Source: Mariniphaga anaerophila
GTDB lineage: Bacteria > Bacteroidota > Bacteroidia > Bacteroidales > Prolixibacteraceae
DNA: 64,000 nt
Reading direction: 5' to 3'
Assembly (NCBI RefSeq): GCF_900129025.1
Contig: NZ_FQUM01000002.1
Coordinates: forward strand, 662,007 to 726,006
Shown here: positions 1 through 7,835 of the stretch, in pieces
Numbering within the stretch: the first letter of the stretch is position 1
How the letters are laid out: every line of letters begins with the position of its first letter
Made by a program: the position numbers and the translations under genes
The notes under the pieces: model-generated
What the model was told of the DNA's origin: nothing
Seen by the model: the letters and a program-made list of their open reading frames with translations, nothing else
The model's database searches: none

Positions 1-1
1 T

Positions 2-211
2 ATGCCAATGACTTACGAGCTTCCAAACTCTAAATTTCTACTAACATTTTCAGTTGTTGACCTTAGACAAGACGTTAAAGAATTACCAGATGAAAAATTC
101 GGCGATGGCGTTATACCCGATTTTAAAATTGGTCAGTCCTATGAAGATTTTATTAATAACAAGGATACTCAGCTGAATTTTGCCATCGAAAAAATAAAAA
201 ACTGTAGCTAA
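2..211 (+). CDS. C-terminal fragment of a probable S41-family peptidase (gene starts left of the window)
   Basis: The frame is open from the first bases and ends at a TAA at 209-211, so only about 69 C-terminal residues are visible. The run GDGVIPDFKIGQSYEDF, followed by a helix ending in AIEKIK, resembles the end of C-terminal processing (S41) peptidase domains, where a GVxPD turn precedes a short helix. The catalytic Ser/Lys region would lie outside the window, so activity cannot be judged. The ATG at base 2 is probably internal. Family assignment is from recall of the motif and is tentative. Confidence 0.5.
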   Translation: MPMTYELPNSKFLLTFSVVDLRQDVKELPDEKFGDGVIPDFKIGQSYEDFINNKDTQLNFAIEKIKNCS

Positions 212-364
212 CATTGTAAAAGCATAATGCGGGATAGAACACTGATTTTAAATAAATGGAATTTAAATAAATGTAAGAGTAAACTGAAAGTGAAGTTCTA
301 CTAATTTTGCACTACTTTTTACTTTACCGTTGCGTGCGTGTTAAGAAAAGATACTACTGAGAAT

Positions 365-925
365 ATGGAAGAAACAGCAAAACCGGAGAGCAAAAAAACA
401 GAAGATTATACGATGGGCATGGGAAAAGTAAATTTGATTGCCGTGCTATTGGCTTTTCCTATAACAGCAGTAATTCTTTACCCATTTGTTTTAGTGTGGG
501 GGTACGAAACATTTAAGGCTGGAAAAGAAGCATTTGATGACTATTTCTTATTGGTATTGATTGCTGGAATACTAGTACATGAGTTGCTACACGGATTAAC
601 ATGGGGATACTTTGCAAACAATGGATTCAAATCAATTCGTTTTGGAGTAAAATGGAAATTTCTGACCCCGTATTGCCATTGTAAAGAACCACTAAAAGTA
701 AAACATTACAAAATTGGCGCAGCAATGCCATTAATTATCATGGGTATAATTCCATCAATAATCGGATTCGTAATCGGACATGGTGGAGTTCTGGCTTTTG
801 GAATCTTTTTTACCTGGGCAGCTGGCGGAGATATTATTGCACTGTTTATGCTGTGGAAACTCGACAATAATATTTATGTTTCTGACCATCCTGACAAGAT
901 GGGGTTTGTACTGGAATTTGAATAA
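365..925 (+). CDS. DUF3267-type membrane metallopeptidase-like protein
   Basis: A protein of about 186 residues with hydrophobic segments near residues 25-45, 60-75, 120-140 and 145-165 (from the ATG at 365). The second hydrophobic stretch carries HELLHGLTWG, an HExxH zinc-binding signature inside a membrane helix, and the C-terminus has a conserved-looking SDHPDKMGF. This combination fits the DUF3267 putative zincin peptidases of Bacteroidota and Firmicutes, whose substrates are unknown. The GTG at 338 keeps the frame open, but the ATG at 365 is the more natural start because the nine preceding residues look non-conserved. It stands alone, with no obvious operon partner. Confidence 0.75.
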   Translation: MEETAKPESKKTEDYTMGMGKVNLIAVLLAFPITAVILYPFVLVWGYETFKAGKEAFDDYFLLVLIAGILVHELLHGLTWGYFANNGFKSIRFGVKWKFLTPYCHCKEPLKVKHYKIGAAMPLIIMGIIPSIIGFVIGHGGVLAFGIFFTWAAGGDIIALFMLWKLDNNIYVSDHPDKMGFVLEFE

Positions 926-1107
926 AAGTTAAAAGCTACACACAACAATACGTCTACTCAGCGTATGAAATCGTTAACTAAACAGAGGTACGAGTTGGAA
1001 TTCATGCCGCTTAGTAAATAGTTTTTTGTCTGCACTACGCTTCAGGTAAGGCACCTTGCCAAAACCGTTTTATGTTAACTTTTTTTTAAAGGCCGCCAAT
1101 TTAAAAA

Positions 1108-1135
1108 TTGAACCGGTTCGTTTATGCTAACTTTG
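1108..1135 (+). promoter_or_regulatory. Bacteroidota-type promoter for the outer-membrane barrel gene
   Basis: TAACTTTG at 1128-1135 fits the Bacteroidota -7 box TAnnTTTG, with TTG at 1108-1110 as a -33 box 17 bp upstream. It lies about 50 bp before the ATG at 1187. The preceding 926-1107 shows no gene or RNA that I can recognise. Confidence 0.5.
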
Positions 1136-1186
1136 TAGGCAAACATAAAAGAAAACCAAAACCCTTCAGCGGTAAAAAGGAGTATT

Positions 1187-2479
1187 ATGCGGGCATCACA
1201 AATTATTACATTTATTGTTCTTATTTTTTTCTGTTCTGTTGCGAAAGGCAAAAACAACTCATCCCTTACAAAAAATAAAGGCATTATTATTAAACTGAAT
1301 GAAGACGGATCTGCTTACTCAAAGTTTTCATTTGCATCGCAGTTTTGGTTCAGACAGACACAACTGAACCCGGGCAGCAAAACGGCAAGTGGCGACCCGG
1401 TTAATGCTGAGGCCGATTTGGCATTGCGCCGCACGCGTTTTTCCATGTTTAATAAACTAAACGACAACATCATCTTTTATACGCAGTTGGGATTTAATAA
1501 TCTGAATGCTTCTAACCCCAAGTCAGTACTTTTTTTTCACGATGTTTGGGCAATGTACGATTTCGTGCCAAAATCTTTCAGTGTGGGAATCGGATTGAAT
1601 GGCTGGAACGGAATTTCGCGGTTAACAAACACCAGCTACCAGAAAACAATGACTTTGGATAATCCGGGGTTTAGCATCCCCGCGGTGAATCATACCGATC
1701 TCAATATTCGTCAGTTAGGCATTTTTGCAAAAGGCACTGCCGGAAAGCTTAATTACCGGTTTTCAGTTGCAAAACCGATGATTTACAATAGCGTTCCAGA
1801 AAATCCCGAACAAGAAAAAGGCTACGAATTTCCCTCTACTAACCTGGCGTACAAAGGATATTTTGCCTGGCATTTTTGGGAAAAGGAATATTTTCAAACA
1901 TCGTATGTTCCGATGACTTATTTCGGAACAAAAAAAATCTGTAACGTTGGCGCCGGCTTTGATATTTTCCCTGATGCAATTGCTGAATTCGACGAGGAAG
2001 GCAATCGGACATTAAACGACCGTGCTTTATTTGGAACAGATTTTTTTATGGAGCTGCCTTTTGAAAACAATCAAACAGTGTCTGTTTACGCGGTTTTTTA
2101 CGATTACGATTTCGGGAAAAACTATTTGCGAAGATCCGGGGCAATGAACTACTGGCACGGCGGAACTCTTGCCGAAGGAGCTGGAAACAATGAATTTAAA
2201 ACCGGAACAGGGAATATATTGTATGGCACTTTTGGGTACCTTTTTCCTCAGAACCTTTTTGAAAAAGCCGGTCGGTTACAGCTTTTTTATGCGTATTCGC
2301 ACAAAAATTTCGAGGCACTGCCCAGGGCACTTTCCAACCACGATTTTGGCGCCAACCTGTTTGTTAACGGGCATAAACTGAAACTGTCTGTGCAGTACTC
2401 GCTCCGCCCGATGTCTGACAATGCCGACGGCGCAGATCATTTGGGAGCATTTCTGTTTCAAACCCAGATTGTAATATAA
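1187..2479 (+). CDS. Outer-membrane beta-barrel porin-like protein
   Basis: A 430-residue protein with an N-terminal signal peptide (about residues 1-22, ending near VAKGK). The body alternates aromatic and polar residues as in transmembrane beta strands, with LRRTRFSMFNKLNDNIIFYTQLGFNN resembling phosphate-selective porin O/P-type barrels. The last strand ends LGAFLFQTQIVI, a hydrophobic barrel terminus. Role: diffusion channel or structural barrel in the outer membrane, substrate unknown. It precedes a second barrel gene at 2814 that has its own promoter. Family placement is by general pattern rather than a diagnostic motif. Confidence 0.6.
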   Translation: MRASQIITFIVLIFFCSVAKGKNNSSLTKNKGIIIKLNEDGSAYSKFSFASQFWFRQTQLNPGSKTASGDPVNAEADLALRRTRFSMFNKLNDNIIFYTQLGFNNLNASNPKSVLFFHDVWAMYDFVPKSFSVGIGLNGWNGISRLTNTSYQKTMTLDNPGFSIPAVNHTDLNIRQLGIFAKGTAGKLNYRFSVAKPMIYNSVPENPEQEKGYEFPSTNLAYKGYFAWHFWEKEYFQTSYVPMTYFGTKKICNVGAGFDIFPDAIAEFDEEGNRTLNDRALFGTDFFMELPFENNQTVSVYAVFYDYDFGKNYLRRSGAMNYWHGGTLAEGAGNNEFKTGTGNILYGTFGYLFPQNLFEKAGRLQLFYAYSHKNFEALPRALSNHDFGANLFVNGHKLKLSVQYSLRPMSDNADGADHLGAFLFQTQIVI

Positions 2480-2697
2480 ATCCGTTTTACATTTTTTTTA
2501 GCCTTTTTTGCCGCTGCTTTACACCGATGTACAAAATTGGTTTTAGTGGATAAAAGAATCTTTTTGTTCGGTCTGCGGAGTCTGTTTTAGTGATTTTGGG
2601 AGTAACTATTTTTCGGCCTGTTTTTTTTGCACCGGCTTCATTAACAGAAATCTGACAAAATATTTTTCAAAATATTTCAGATAAATCGTAAGAATAA

Positions 2698-2727
2698 TTG
2701 CCTTATTAGTTAGCAATGTTAATTTTG
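2698..2727 (+). promoter_or_regulatory. Bacteroidota promoter in the 2480-2813 gap
   Basis: TTG at 2698-2700 and TAATTTTG at 2720-2727 are separated by 19 bp, matching the Bacteroidota sigma-A consensus (TTTG, 19 bp, TAnnTTTG). It drives the barrel gene at 2814 and probably the downstream ligase genes. The rest of the 334-bp gap (2480-2813) is AT-rich with no ORF or RNA that I recognise. Confidence 0.6.
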
Positions 2728-2813
2728 TAGTCGCTTTATTTGTTAAAGTGAAACTAAAAATCAATTTCGCCAAAAAAACCGTGTTTGCTAAATCGTATCA
2801 TTAACCAGATTTT

Positions 2814-4076
2814 ATGAATAAGATTATAGTTGCAGGGATAGCTTTGCTGTGTGCTTTCGCTGCGAGAAGTCAATCTGACGAAAAACCCAAAGTAGATATT
2901 TATGGATTTGTGCGGGTCGACGCTTATGTGGATTCATACAAAGGAGTTGATGCAGGGCACGATATTTTTTATTTGCTGCCGTTGTACGTGGTTACCAACG
3001 GGGTAGAAGTGAACAAGCAGCCAAGCTCCAATATTTCGGCGGTGGCGTCGCGCCTGGGTGTTCGCGTTAGTTTCCCCGAAGTACTGAATGCCAAGGCAAC
3101 TGGTTTAATAGAATTTGATTTTGCCGGGAACCTGAAATCAGACCCAACACTTTTCAGAATTCGCCAGGCCTATTCCCTTTTTTCGTGGGAAAAATCGTCG
3201 TTGCTGGTTGGGCAAACCTGGCATCCGTTTTTCGGAGGAAGCGCAGTGCCTGTGGTAGCAGGGCTCAATACCGGAGCACCTTTTAGTTGTTTCAACCGCT
3301 CGCCCATGATTCGCTACAACATGGCATTGGGCAGATTTTCCGTGTCGGCAGCGGCTGTTTCCGAGATGCAGTATTGCTCTCCGTTGGCCGATATGGCTGA
3401 CTTTTCATTTTTGCTTACTACCAATCATGCAAAACGAAACGCGCTGGTTCCCGAGCTGGTATTTACCACTGAATACAACCAGGCAGCGGTTACTGTTGGC
3501 GCCGGCGCCGGTTATAAAAGAATAAAACCCAGAATGCTCATAAGTGGTACTGAAGAAAGCGCCGTTGCCGACGAATTTCTTTCCAGTGCAACTTACATGG
3601 CGTACGGACGATACAAGAAAGATAAGTTTATGTTTTTGCTCAAAACATATCTGGGGGAAAACATGTCGCATCTGGTAATGCCCGGTGGCTACGGAGTTGC
3701 ATCTTTAGACCCGCAAACCGGCCGCGAAACATACACCAGTTACACAACCTACACCACTTCGTTAAGCGTTGTGTATGGCCGCAAATGGCGGGTTGGAATG
3801 TTTGGTGGCTACGGTGGAAATCTGGGAACCGACAAGCCTCTTTATAGTGACGACGGCAAGGCAAAAACTTACGGATCGTTTCTGAACATGCAGAAGATGT
3901 ACCGCGTTGCCCCGCATATTTCGCTTAACCTTAAAAACTTCAGGTTGGTGGGGGAGTATGAAATGACTGCTGCCAATTACGGCACCGGTACAATCGATTT
4001 TTCAAACGGCCTGTTTTCTTCCACACACAAAGCAATAAACAACAGAGGTATTATTTCGCTGACTCACAGTTTTTAA
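2814..4076 (+). CDS. DcaP-like outer-membrane porin
   Basis: A 420-residue protein with a signal peptide (MNKIIVAGIALLCAFAARSQS). It continues with PKVDIYGFVRVDAYVDSYKGVDA and a later DIFYLLPLY, the pattern of DcaP-type trimeric porins, and then FRIRQAYSLFSWEKSSLLVGQTWHPF, typical of barrels that sit next to carboxylate uptake systems. The C-terminus ends in ISLTHSF with a terminal Phe, as in barrels inserted by BamA. The paaK gene starts 14 bp after its stop, so both are probably co-transcribed, suggesting that the pore admits the aromatic acid activated by that ligase (inference). Confidence 0.65.
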   Translation: MNKIIVAGIALLCAFAARSQSDEKPKVDIYGFVRVDAYVDSYKGVDAGHDIFYLLPLYVVTNGVEVNKQPSSNISAVASRLGVRVSFPEVLNAKATGLIEFDFAGNLKSDPTLFRIRQAYSLFSWEKSSLLVGQTWHPFFGGSAVPVVAGLNTGAPFSCFNRSPMIRYNMALGRFSVSAAAVSEMQYCSPLADMADFSFLLTTNHAKRNALVPELVFTTEYNQAAVTVGAGAGYKRIKPRMLISGTEESAVADEFLSSATYMAYGRYKKDKFMFLLKTYLGENMSHLVMPGGYGVASLDPQTGRETYTSYTTYTTSLSVVYGRKWRVGMFGGYGGNLGTDKPLYSDDGKAKTYGSFLNMQKMYRVAPHISLNLKNFRLVGEYEMTAANYGTGTIDFSNGLFSSTHKAINNRGIISLTHSF

Positions 4077-4090
4077 AAGAGATATTTATA

Positions 4091-5395
4091 ATGAATTATT
4101 GGGAAAAAGAAATTGAAACACTCCCGCGTGGTGAAATAAACAAGGTTCAGGTAGAAAAACTGAACCACATTATCGGCGTTGCCATGCAGTCGGAGTATTA
4201 CGGGAATTTGTACAAAAGCAAAGGGATAAAACCCGGAGATATCAAAAATATTGAAGATGTAACCAAGCTCCCTTTTACAACAAAACAGAATTTGAGAGAT
4301 AATTTTCCGTGGGGATTTTTGGCGTGCAACAAAAAAGAGGTTGTTCGTTTGCACAGTTCGTCGGGTACAACCGGAAATCCGACCGTAATATTTCACACGG
4401 CTGCCGACTTGGACAACTGGGCCAATTTAGTGGCCCGTTCGTTGTTTACAGCCGGGGTTAGAGATACCGATGTTTTTCAGAATGTTAGTGGTTACGGCCT
4501 TTTTACCGGAGGACTGGGGTTTCAGTACGGAATTGAAAAACTGGGAGCCCTCAGTATTCCTGCCGGCGCCGGAAACAGCATCAGGCAGATAAAACTGATG
4601 CAGGATTACGGAACGACCGCTATTCATGCTATTCCCAGTTACCTGGCGCGGCTTTACGATGTATTTCTTGAAGAAGGCCTCGACCCACGCCGCGACACCA
4701 AACTGCACACTTTTGTTATTGGCGCAGAGCCGCATTCGGAAGAACACCGACGCCGGATTGAAGAGATGTTTGGCGTGAAAGCATACAACTCATTCGGTTT
4801 GTCGGAAATGAATGGCCCGGGAGTGGCCTTTGAATGTACTTATCAGGACGGCCTGCATATTTGGGAAGATGCTTACATTGTAGAAATTGTTGACCCGGTG
4901 ACACTCGAACCTGTTCCGGATGGGGAAGTAGGCGAGCTGGTAATGACCAGCCTCAACCGGCAGGCAATGCCGCTGATACGTTACCGCACCCGCGATTTAA
5001 CGCGTTTTTTGCCCGGTGATTGTCCCTGTGGAAGAACACACCGAAGGCTGGACCGAATTTCGGGGCGCTCCGATGATATGTTTATTGTAAAAGGGTGCAA
5101 TATTTTTCCGATGCAGATTGAAGGGGTTCTTATGAAAATTCCCGAAGTGGGTAACGACTACCTGATTACGCTGGATACCGTGGGTGATAACGACGAGCTT
5201 ATTGTTGAGGTGGAAGTTAAACGCGAATGGTTTTCCGGAGATTTATACAAACTGGATAAACTCACAAAAGACATCATCCGTAAAATTAGGGATGAGGTGC
5301 TGGTGAAACCGTTTGTTAAGCTGGTTGAGCCGGGTTCTCTTCCGCAGTCGGAAGGAAAGGCTGTGCGGGTGATTGATAAACGAGTAAAAATTTAA
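4091..5395 (+). CDS. paaK: Phenylacetate-CoA ligase family protein
   Basis: A 434-residue member of the ANL adenylating superfamily. The phosphate-binding loop is LHSSSGTTGNPTV (about residues 87-99), the adenine/acid motif is AYNSFGLSEMNG, and the hinge region RYRTRDLTRFLPGDCPCGRTHRRL with GRSDDMFIVKGCNIFP is diagnostic of PaaK-type ligases. Reaction: aryl acetate + ATP + CoA to aryl-acetyl-CoA, in the cytosol. In anaerobic Bacteroidota and archaea such ligases are paired with ACT proteins and indolepyruvate oxidoreductases in amino-acid fermentation or aryl-acid salvage. Here it precedes an ACT gene by 10 bp, but no iorAB is visible in the window. Confidence 0.9.
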   Translation: MNYWEKEIETLPRGEINKVQVEKLNHIIGVAMQSEYYGNLYKSKGIKPGDIKNIEDVTKLPFTTKQNLRDNFPWGFLACNKKEVVRLHSSSGTTGNPTVIFHTAADLDNWANLVARSLFTAGVRDTDVFQNVSGYGLFTGGLGFQYGIEKLGALSIPAGAGNSIRQIKLMQDYGTTAIHAIPSYLARLYDVFLEEGLDPRRDTKLHTFVIGAEPHSEEHRRRIEEMFGVKAYNSFGLSEMNGPGVAFECTYQDGLHIWEDAYIVEIVDPVTLEPVPDGEVGELVMTSLNRQAMPLIRYRTRDLTRFLPGDCPCGRTHRRLDRISGRSDDMFIVKGCNIFPMQIEGVLMKIPEVGNDYLITLDTVGDNDELIVEVEVKREWFSGDLYKLDKLTKDIIRKIRDEVLVKPFVKLVEPGSLPQSEGKAVRVIDKRVKI

Positions 5396-5405
5396 ATCTG
5401 GAATT

Positions 5406-5846
5406 ATGGCTTATCAAGTTTCTGTTTTTCTTGAAAATAAAATAGGGCATTTCGAACGTGTTACCGGCATTCTTAAAGATGTTGGCGTAAATATTCGTGC
5501 AATAACTCTGTCGCATACAACGCAGGGTTGGGGAATTTTAAACCTGCTGGTAAACAACCCGGAAAAGGCAAAAGAGGCACTCACCGAAAAAGGAGTATCG
5601 GCAACGCTCAGGGAAATTGCTGTTTTTGCAATGGGCGATATTCCCGGCGGGCTCGATGAACTTCTGAAGAAAATTGCTGCTGCCGGTATCAATTTTACCA
5701 ATGCCTACGGGCGAAATATCGAAATAGGCGTAATGGCTTACCTGGCCGTTGATGTTGAAGATATTGAAGGCGCAGAGGAAAAGATTAAAGCAGCCGGACT
5801 GCAACTGGTTCCGGATGACGAAGTGTATGGATTAAAGGATAGTTAG
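5406..5846 (+). CDS. Tandem ACT-domain protein
   Basis: A 146-residue protein made of two ACT domains: residues 1-66 (YQVSVFLENKIGHFERVTGILKD...) and about 72-140 (VFAMGDIPGGLDELLKKIAAAG...). ACT domains bind amino acids and related small ligands allosterically. No catalytic domain is attached. It begins 10 bp after paaK and is followed by the symporter genes, so it most likely senses an aromatic amino acid or aryl acid for this cluster (inference from synteny). Confidence 0.85.
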   Translation: MAYQVSVFLENKIGHFERVTGILKDVGVNIRAITLSHTTQGWGILNLLVNNPEKAKEALTEKGVSATLREIAVFAMGDIPGGLDELLKKIAAAGINFTNAYGRNIEIGVMAYLAVDVEDIEGAEEKIKAAGLQLVPDDEVYGLKDS

Positions 5847-5878
5847 GGTTCAGAATAAAATCAATTAAAACTTTTGTT

Positions 5879-6058
5879 ATGATAGGAATAAGCGACTCGT
5901 GGATTTTGCTGGCGTACCTGCTTTGTGCTTTAAGCACAATTGCCTGTGTGGTTTATGGCGTGATAAACTGGAATAAAGGCGCTAAGAGTGAATCCGATGA
6001 TTTTCAGGAAGAATCGGATTGGAAAAAGAAGGAGTCTGAAATTGAAGAATCATTATAG
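5879..6058 (+). CDS. Symporter small accessory protein
   Basis: A 59-residue ORF. It has one transmembrane helix (about residues 8-30, SWILLAYLLCALSTIACVVYG), then INWNKG and a highly charged acidic/lysine tail. This architecture (single helix, YGxINW, charged tail) matches the small proteins found directly upstream of certain sodium:solute symporters. Its stop lies 11 bp before the symporter start, supporting a partner role in the inner membrane. Confidence 0.75.
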   Translation: MIGISDSWILLAYLLCALSTIACVVYGVINWNKGAKSESDDFQEESDWKKKESEIEESL

Positions 6059-6069
6059 GAGAACAGGTT

Positions 6070-7680
6070 ATGCTGGGAAATACAATCGCTTTGTTGGTCT
6101 ATCTTTTTATCATAAGTTTTTTTGGTTTTTTGGGATACCGTCACACAAAAACCTCAACTGATTACCTGCTGGGAGGCAGACAGATTCACCCGATGATTAT
6201 GGCGTTGTCGTATGGTGCTACCTTTATCAGTACATCGGCCATTGTTGGGTTTGGCGGAGCTGCCGGAACGTTGGGGATGGGGTTGCTGTGGCTTACTTTC
6301 CTGAATATTTTGCTGGGTATTTTTATCGCTTTTGTGGTTTTTGGGAAACGAACACGAAGGATGGGTTACAGTCTTGATGCCCATACTTTTCCCGAATTGT
6401 TGGGAAATCGTTTCGACTCAAAATTTATTCAGGGCTTTGCCGGAGTCGTTATTTTCCTGTTTATGCCGATTTATACCGCCGCAGTGCTCAAAGGCGGAAC
6501 TGATTTCATTCAAACGCATTTTGGAATTTCATACGAAATTTCGTTGCTCTTTTTTGCCGCTGTTGTTGCGTTGTATGTGTGGATGGGCGGATTGAAAGGA
6601 GTGATGTACACCGATGCTTTTCAGGGAGGAATTATGTTTCTGGGAATGATTTTCCTGATTATTTATACCTATTCAAAATTGGGAGGTGTTACCAGCGCCC
6701 ATGATCAACTTACGCATTTGTTTGATAATCCCGATGTACAGGAGCAGACAGCAGGATTGGTGAAGGGAGGTTTTGCGGGGTGGACATCGATGCCTAAAAC
6801 CGGTTCGCCAACCTGGTGGTCGCTTATTACAACAATTATTATGGGAGTTGGCATTGGAGTACTTGCCCAGCCTCCGCTGGTGGTGCGGTTTATGACTGTA
6901 AAAAGCAACCGGGAGCTGAACAGGGCAGTGGTGTCCGGAGGGATTTTTATTCTGGTTACAACAGGTGTGGCATACATTATCGGCCCATTGTCGAATCTTT
7001 TCTTTTTTGAGGAAACGGGCAGTATTGCAACAATTGCCGCCGGAGGAAACGATAAAATAATTCCGATGTTCATAAAAAACTATGTTCCGGGTTGGTTCGG
7101 AGTTATCTTTTTTCTGGCGCTGGTGGCGGCAGCCATGAGTACGCTGAGTTCGCAGTTTCATGCCATGGGTACCGCCGTGGGGCGCGATGTGTACGAAAAA
7201 GCAATGAACAAAAAAGGAAACACCATTCTGATAACCAAAACGGGTATTCTTGTGGCCATATTAATTAGTGTTACTCTTGCTTACCTTGCCAATCAGCTCG
7301 ATACAAGCATGCAGATTATTGCTACCGGAACGGCAATGTTTTTTGGCCTGTGTGCGGCGTCGTTTCTGCCGGCGTATATTTCTGCGTTGTTTATTCGCAC
7401 TATTTCAAAAGAAGCAATTATTGCGGGAATGGTTACCGGTTTTGTTGTGGGTATTTTTTGGATATTCTTTATTCACGAAAAAGAAGCTTCCAGCTTGCAG
7501 TTGTGTATGGCTTTGTTTAATAAAACTTCCCTGGTGAAAGAAACCGGTTTGGCTAAACTGGCAATGGTCGACCCGATAGTTGTAGCTCTTCCGTCGTCAG
7601 TAATTGCAACAACCATTGGCGCACTGGTTAAAAAATGCACGCTCTCGCAGCAGCATCTTGATAAATGTTTTAAAGCGTAA
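6070..7680 (+). CDS. Sodium:solute symporter (SSF family)
   Basis: A 536-residue polytopic inner-membrane protein with about 13 helices. The first loop has KTSTDYLLGGRQIHPMIMALSYGATFISTSAIVGFGG, the standard SSF TM1-TM2 region, and WMGGLKGVMYTDAFQGGIMFLGM lies at about 175-197, the conserved SSF motif. It is predicted to couple Na+ entry to uptake of a carboxylate. Co-location with paaK and the ACT gene suggests an aromatic acid as substrate, although acetate/pyruvate-like acids are equally compatible with the family. It is the last gene of the cluster; the CRISPR array follows after 155 bp. Confidence 0.85.
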   Translation: MLGNTIALLVYLFIISFFGFLGYRHTKTSTDYLLGGRQIHPMIMALSYGATFISTSAIVGFGGAAGTLGMGLLWLTFLNILLGIFIAFVVFGKRTRRMGYSLDAHTFPELLGNRFDSKFIQGFAGVVIFLFMPIYTAAVLKGGTDFIQTHFGISYEISLLFFAAVVALYVWMGGLKGVMYTDAFQGGIMFLGMIFLIIYTYSKLGGVTSAHDQLTHLFDNPDVQEQTAGLVKGGFAGWTSMPKTGSPTWWSLITTIIMGVGIGVLAQPPLVVRFMTVKSNRELNRAVVSGGIFILVTTGVAYIIGPLSNLFFFEETGSIATIAAGGNDKIIPMFIKNYVPGWFGVIFFLALVAAAMSTLSSQFHAMGTAVGRDVYEKAMNKKGNTILITKTGILVAILISVTLAYLANQLDTSMQIIATGTAMFFGLCAASFLPAYISALFIRTISKEAIIAGMVTGFVVGIFWIFFIHEKEASSLQLCMALFNKTSLVKETGLAKLAMVDPIVVALPSSVIATTIGALVKKCTLSQQHLDKCFKA

Positions 7681-7714
7681 CACAATTGGAGGAGGTGAGT
7701 AGTTAGGGGAGGCT

Positions 7715-7756
7715 GGAAACTGGAGACAGGAAACTGGAGACAGGAAACAGGAAACA
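7715..7756 (+). repeat. Short GA-rich tandem repeat at the distal flank of the CRISPR array
   Basis: Two copies of the 14-mer GGAAACTGGAGACA (7715-7742) are followed by two copies of GGAAACA (7743-7756). It lies between the symporter gene and the leader-distal end of the CRISPR array. No function can be read from it. Confidence 0.7.
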
Positions 7757-7835
7757 GGAGAACGGTATGAGCATATTACACGGTATGGTGAGGTTTATAG
7801 CATCGGGCGGAGAGCATGGAGCAGAGGGGAGAGAG

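Noticed and set aside
926..1074. Possible hairpin GGTAAGGCACCTTGCC region as an RNA gene or terminator
   Set aside because: The stem (1046-1061 area) has a mismatch, no T-tract and no tRNA-like features.
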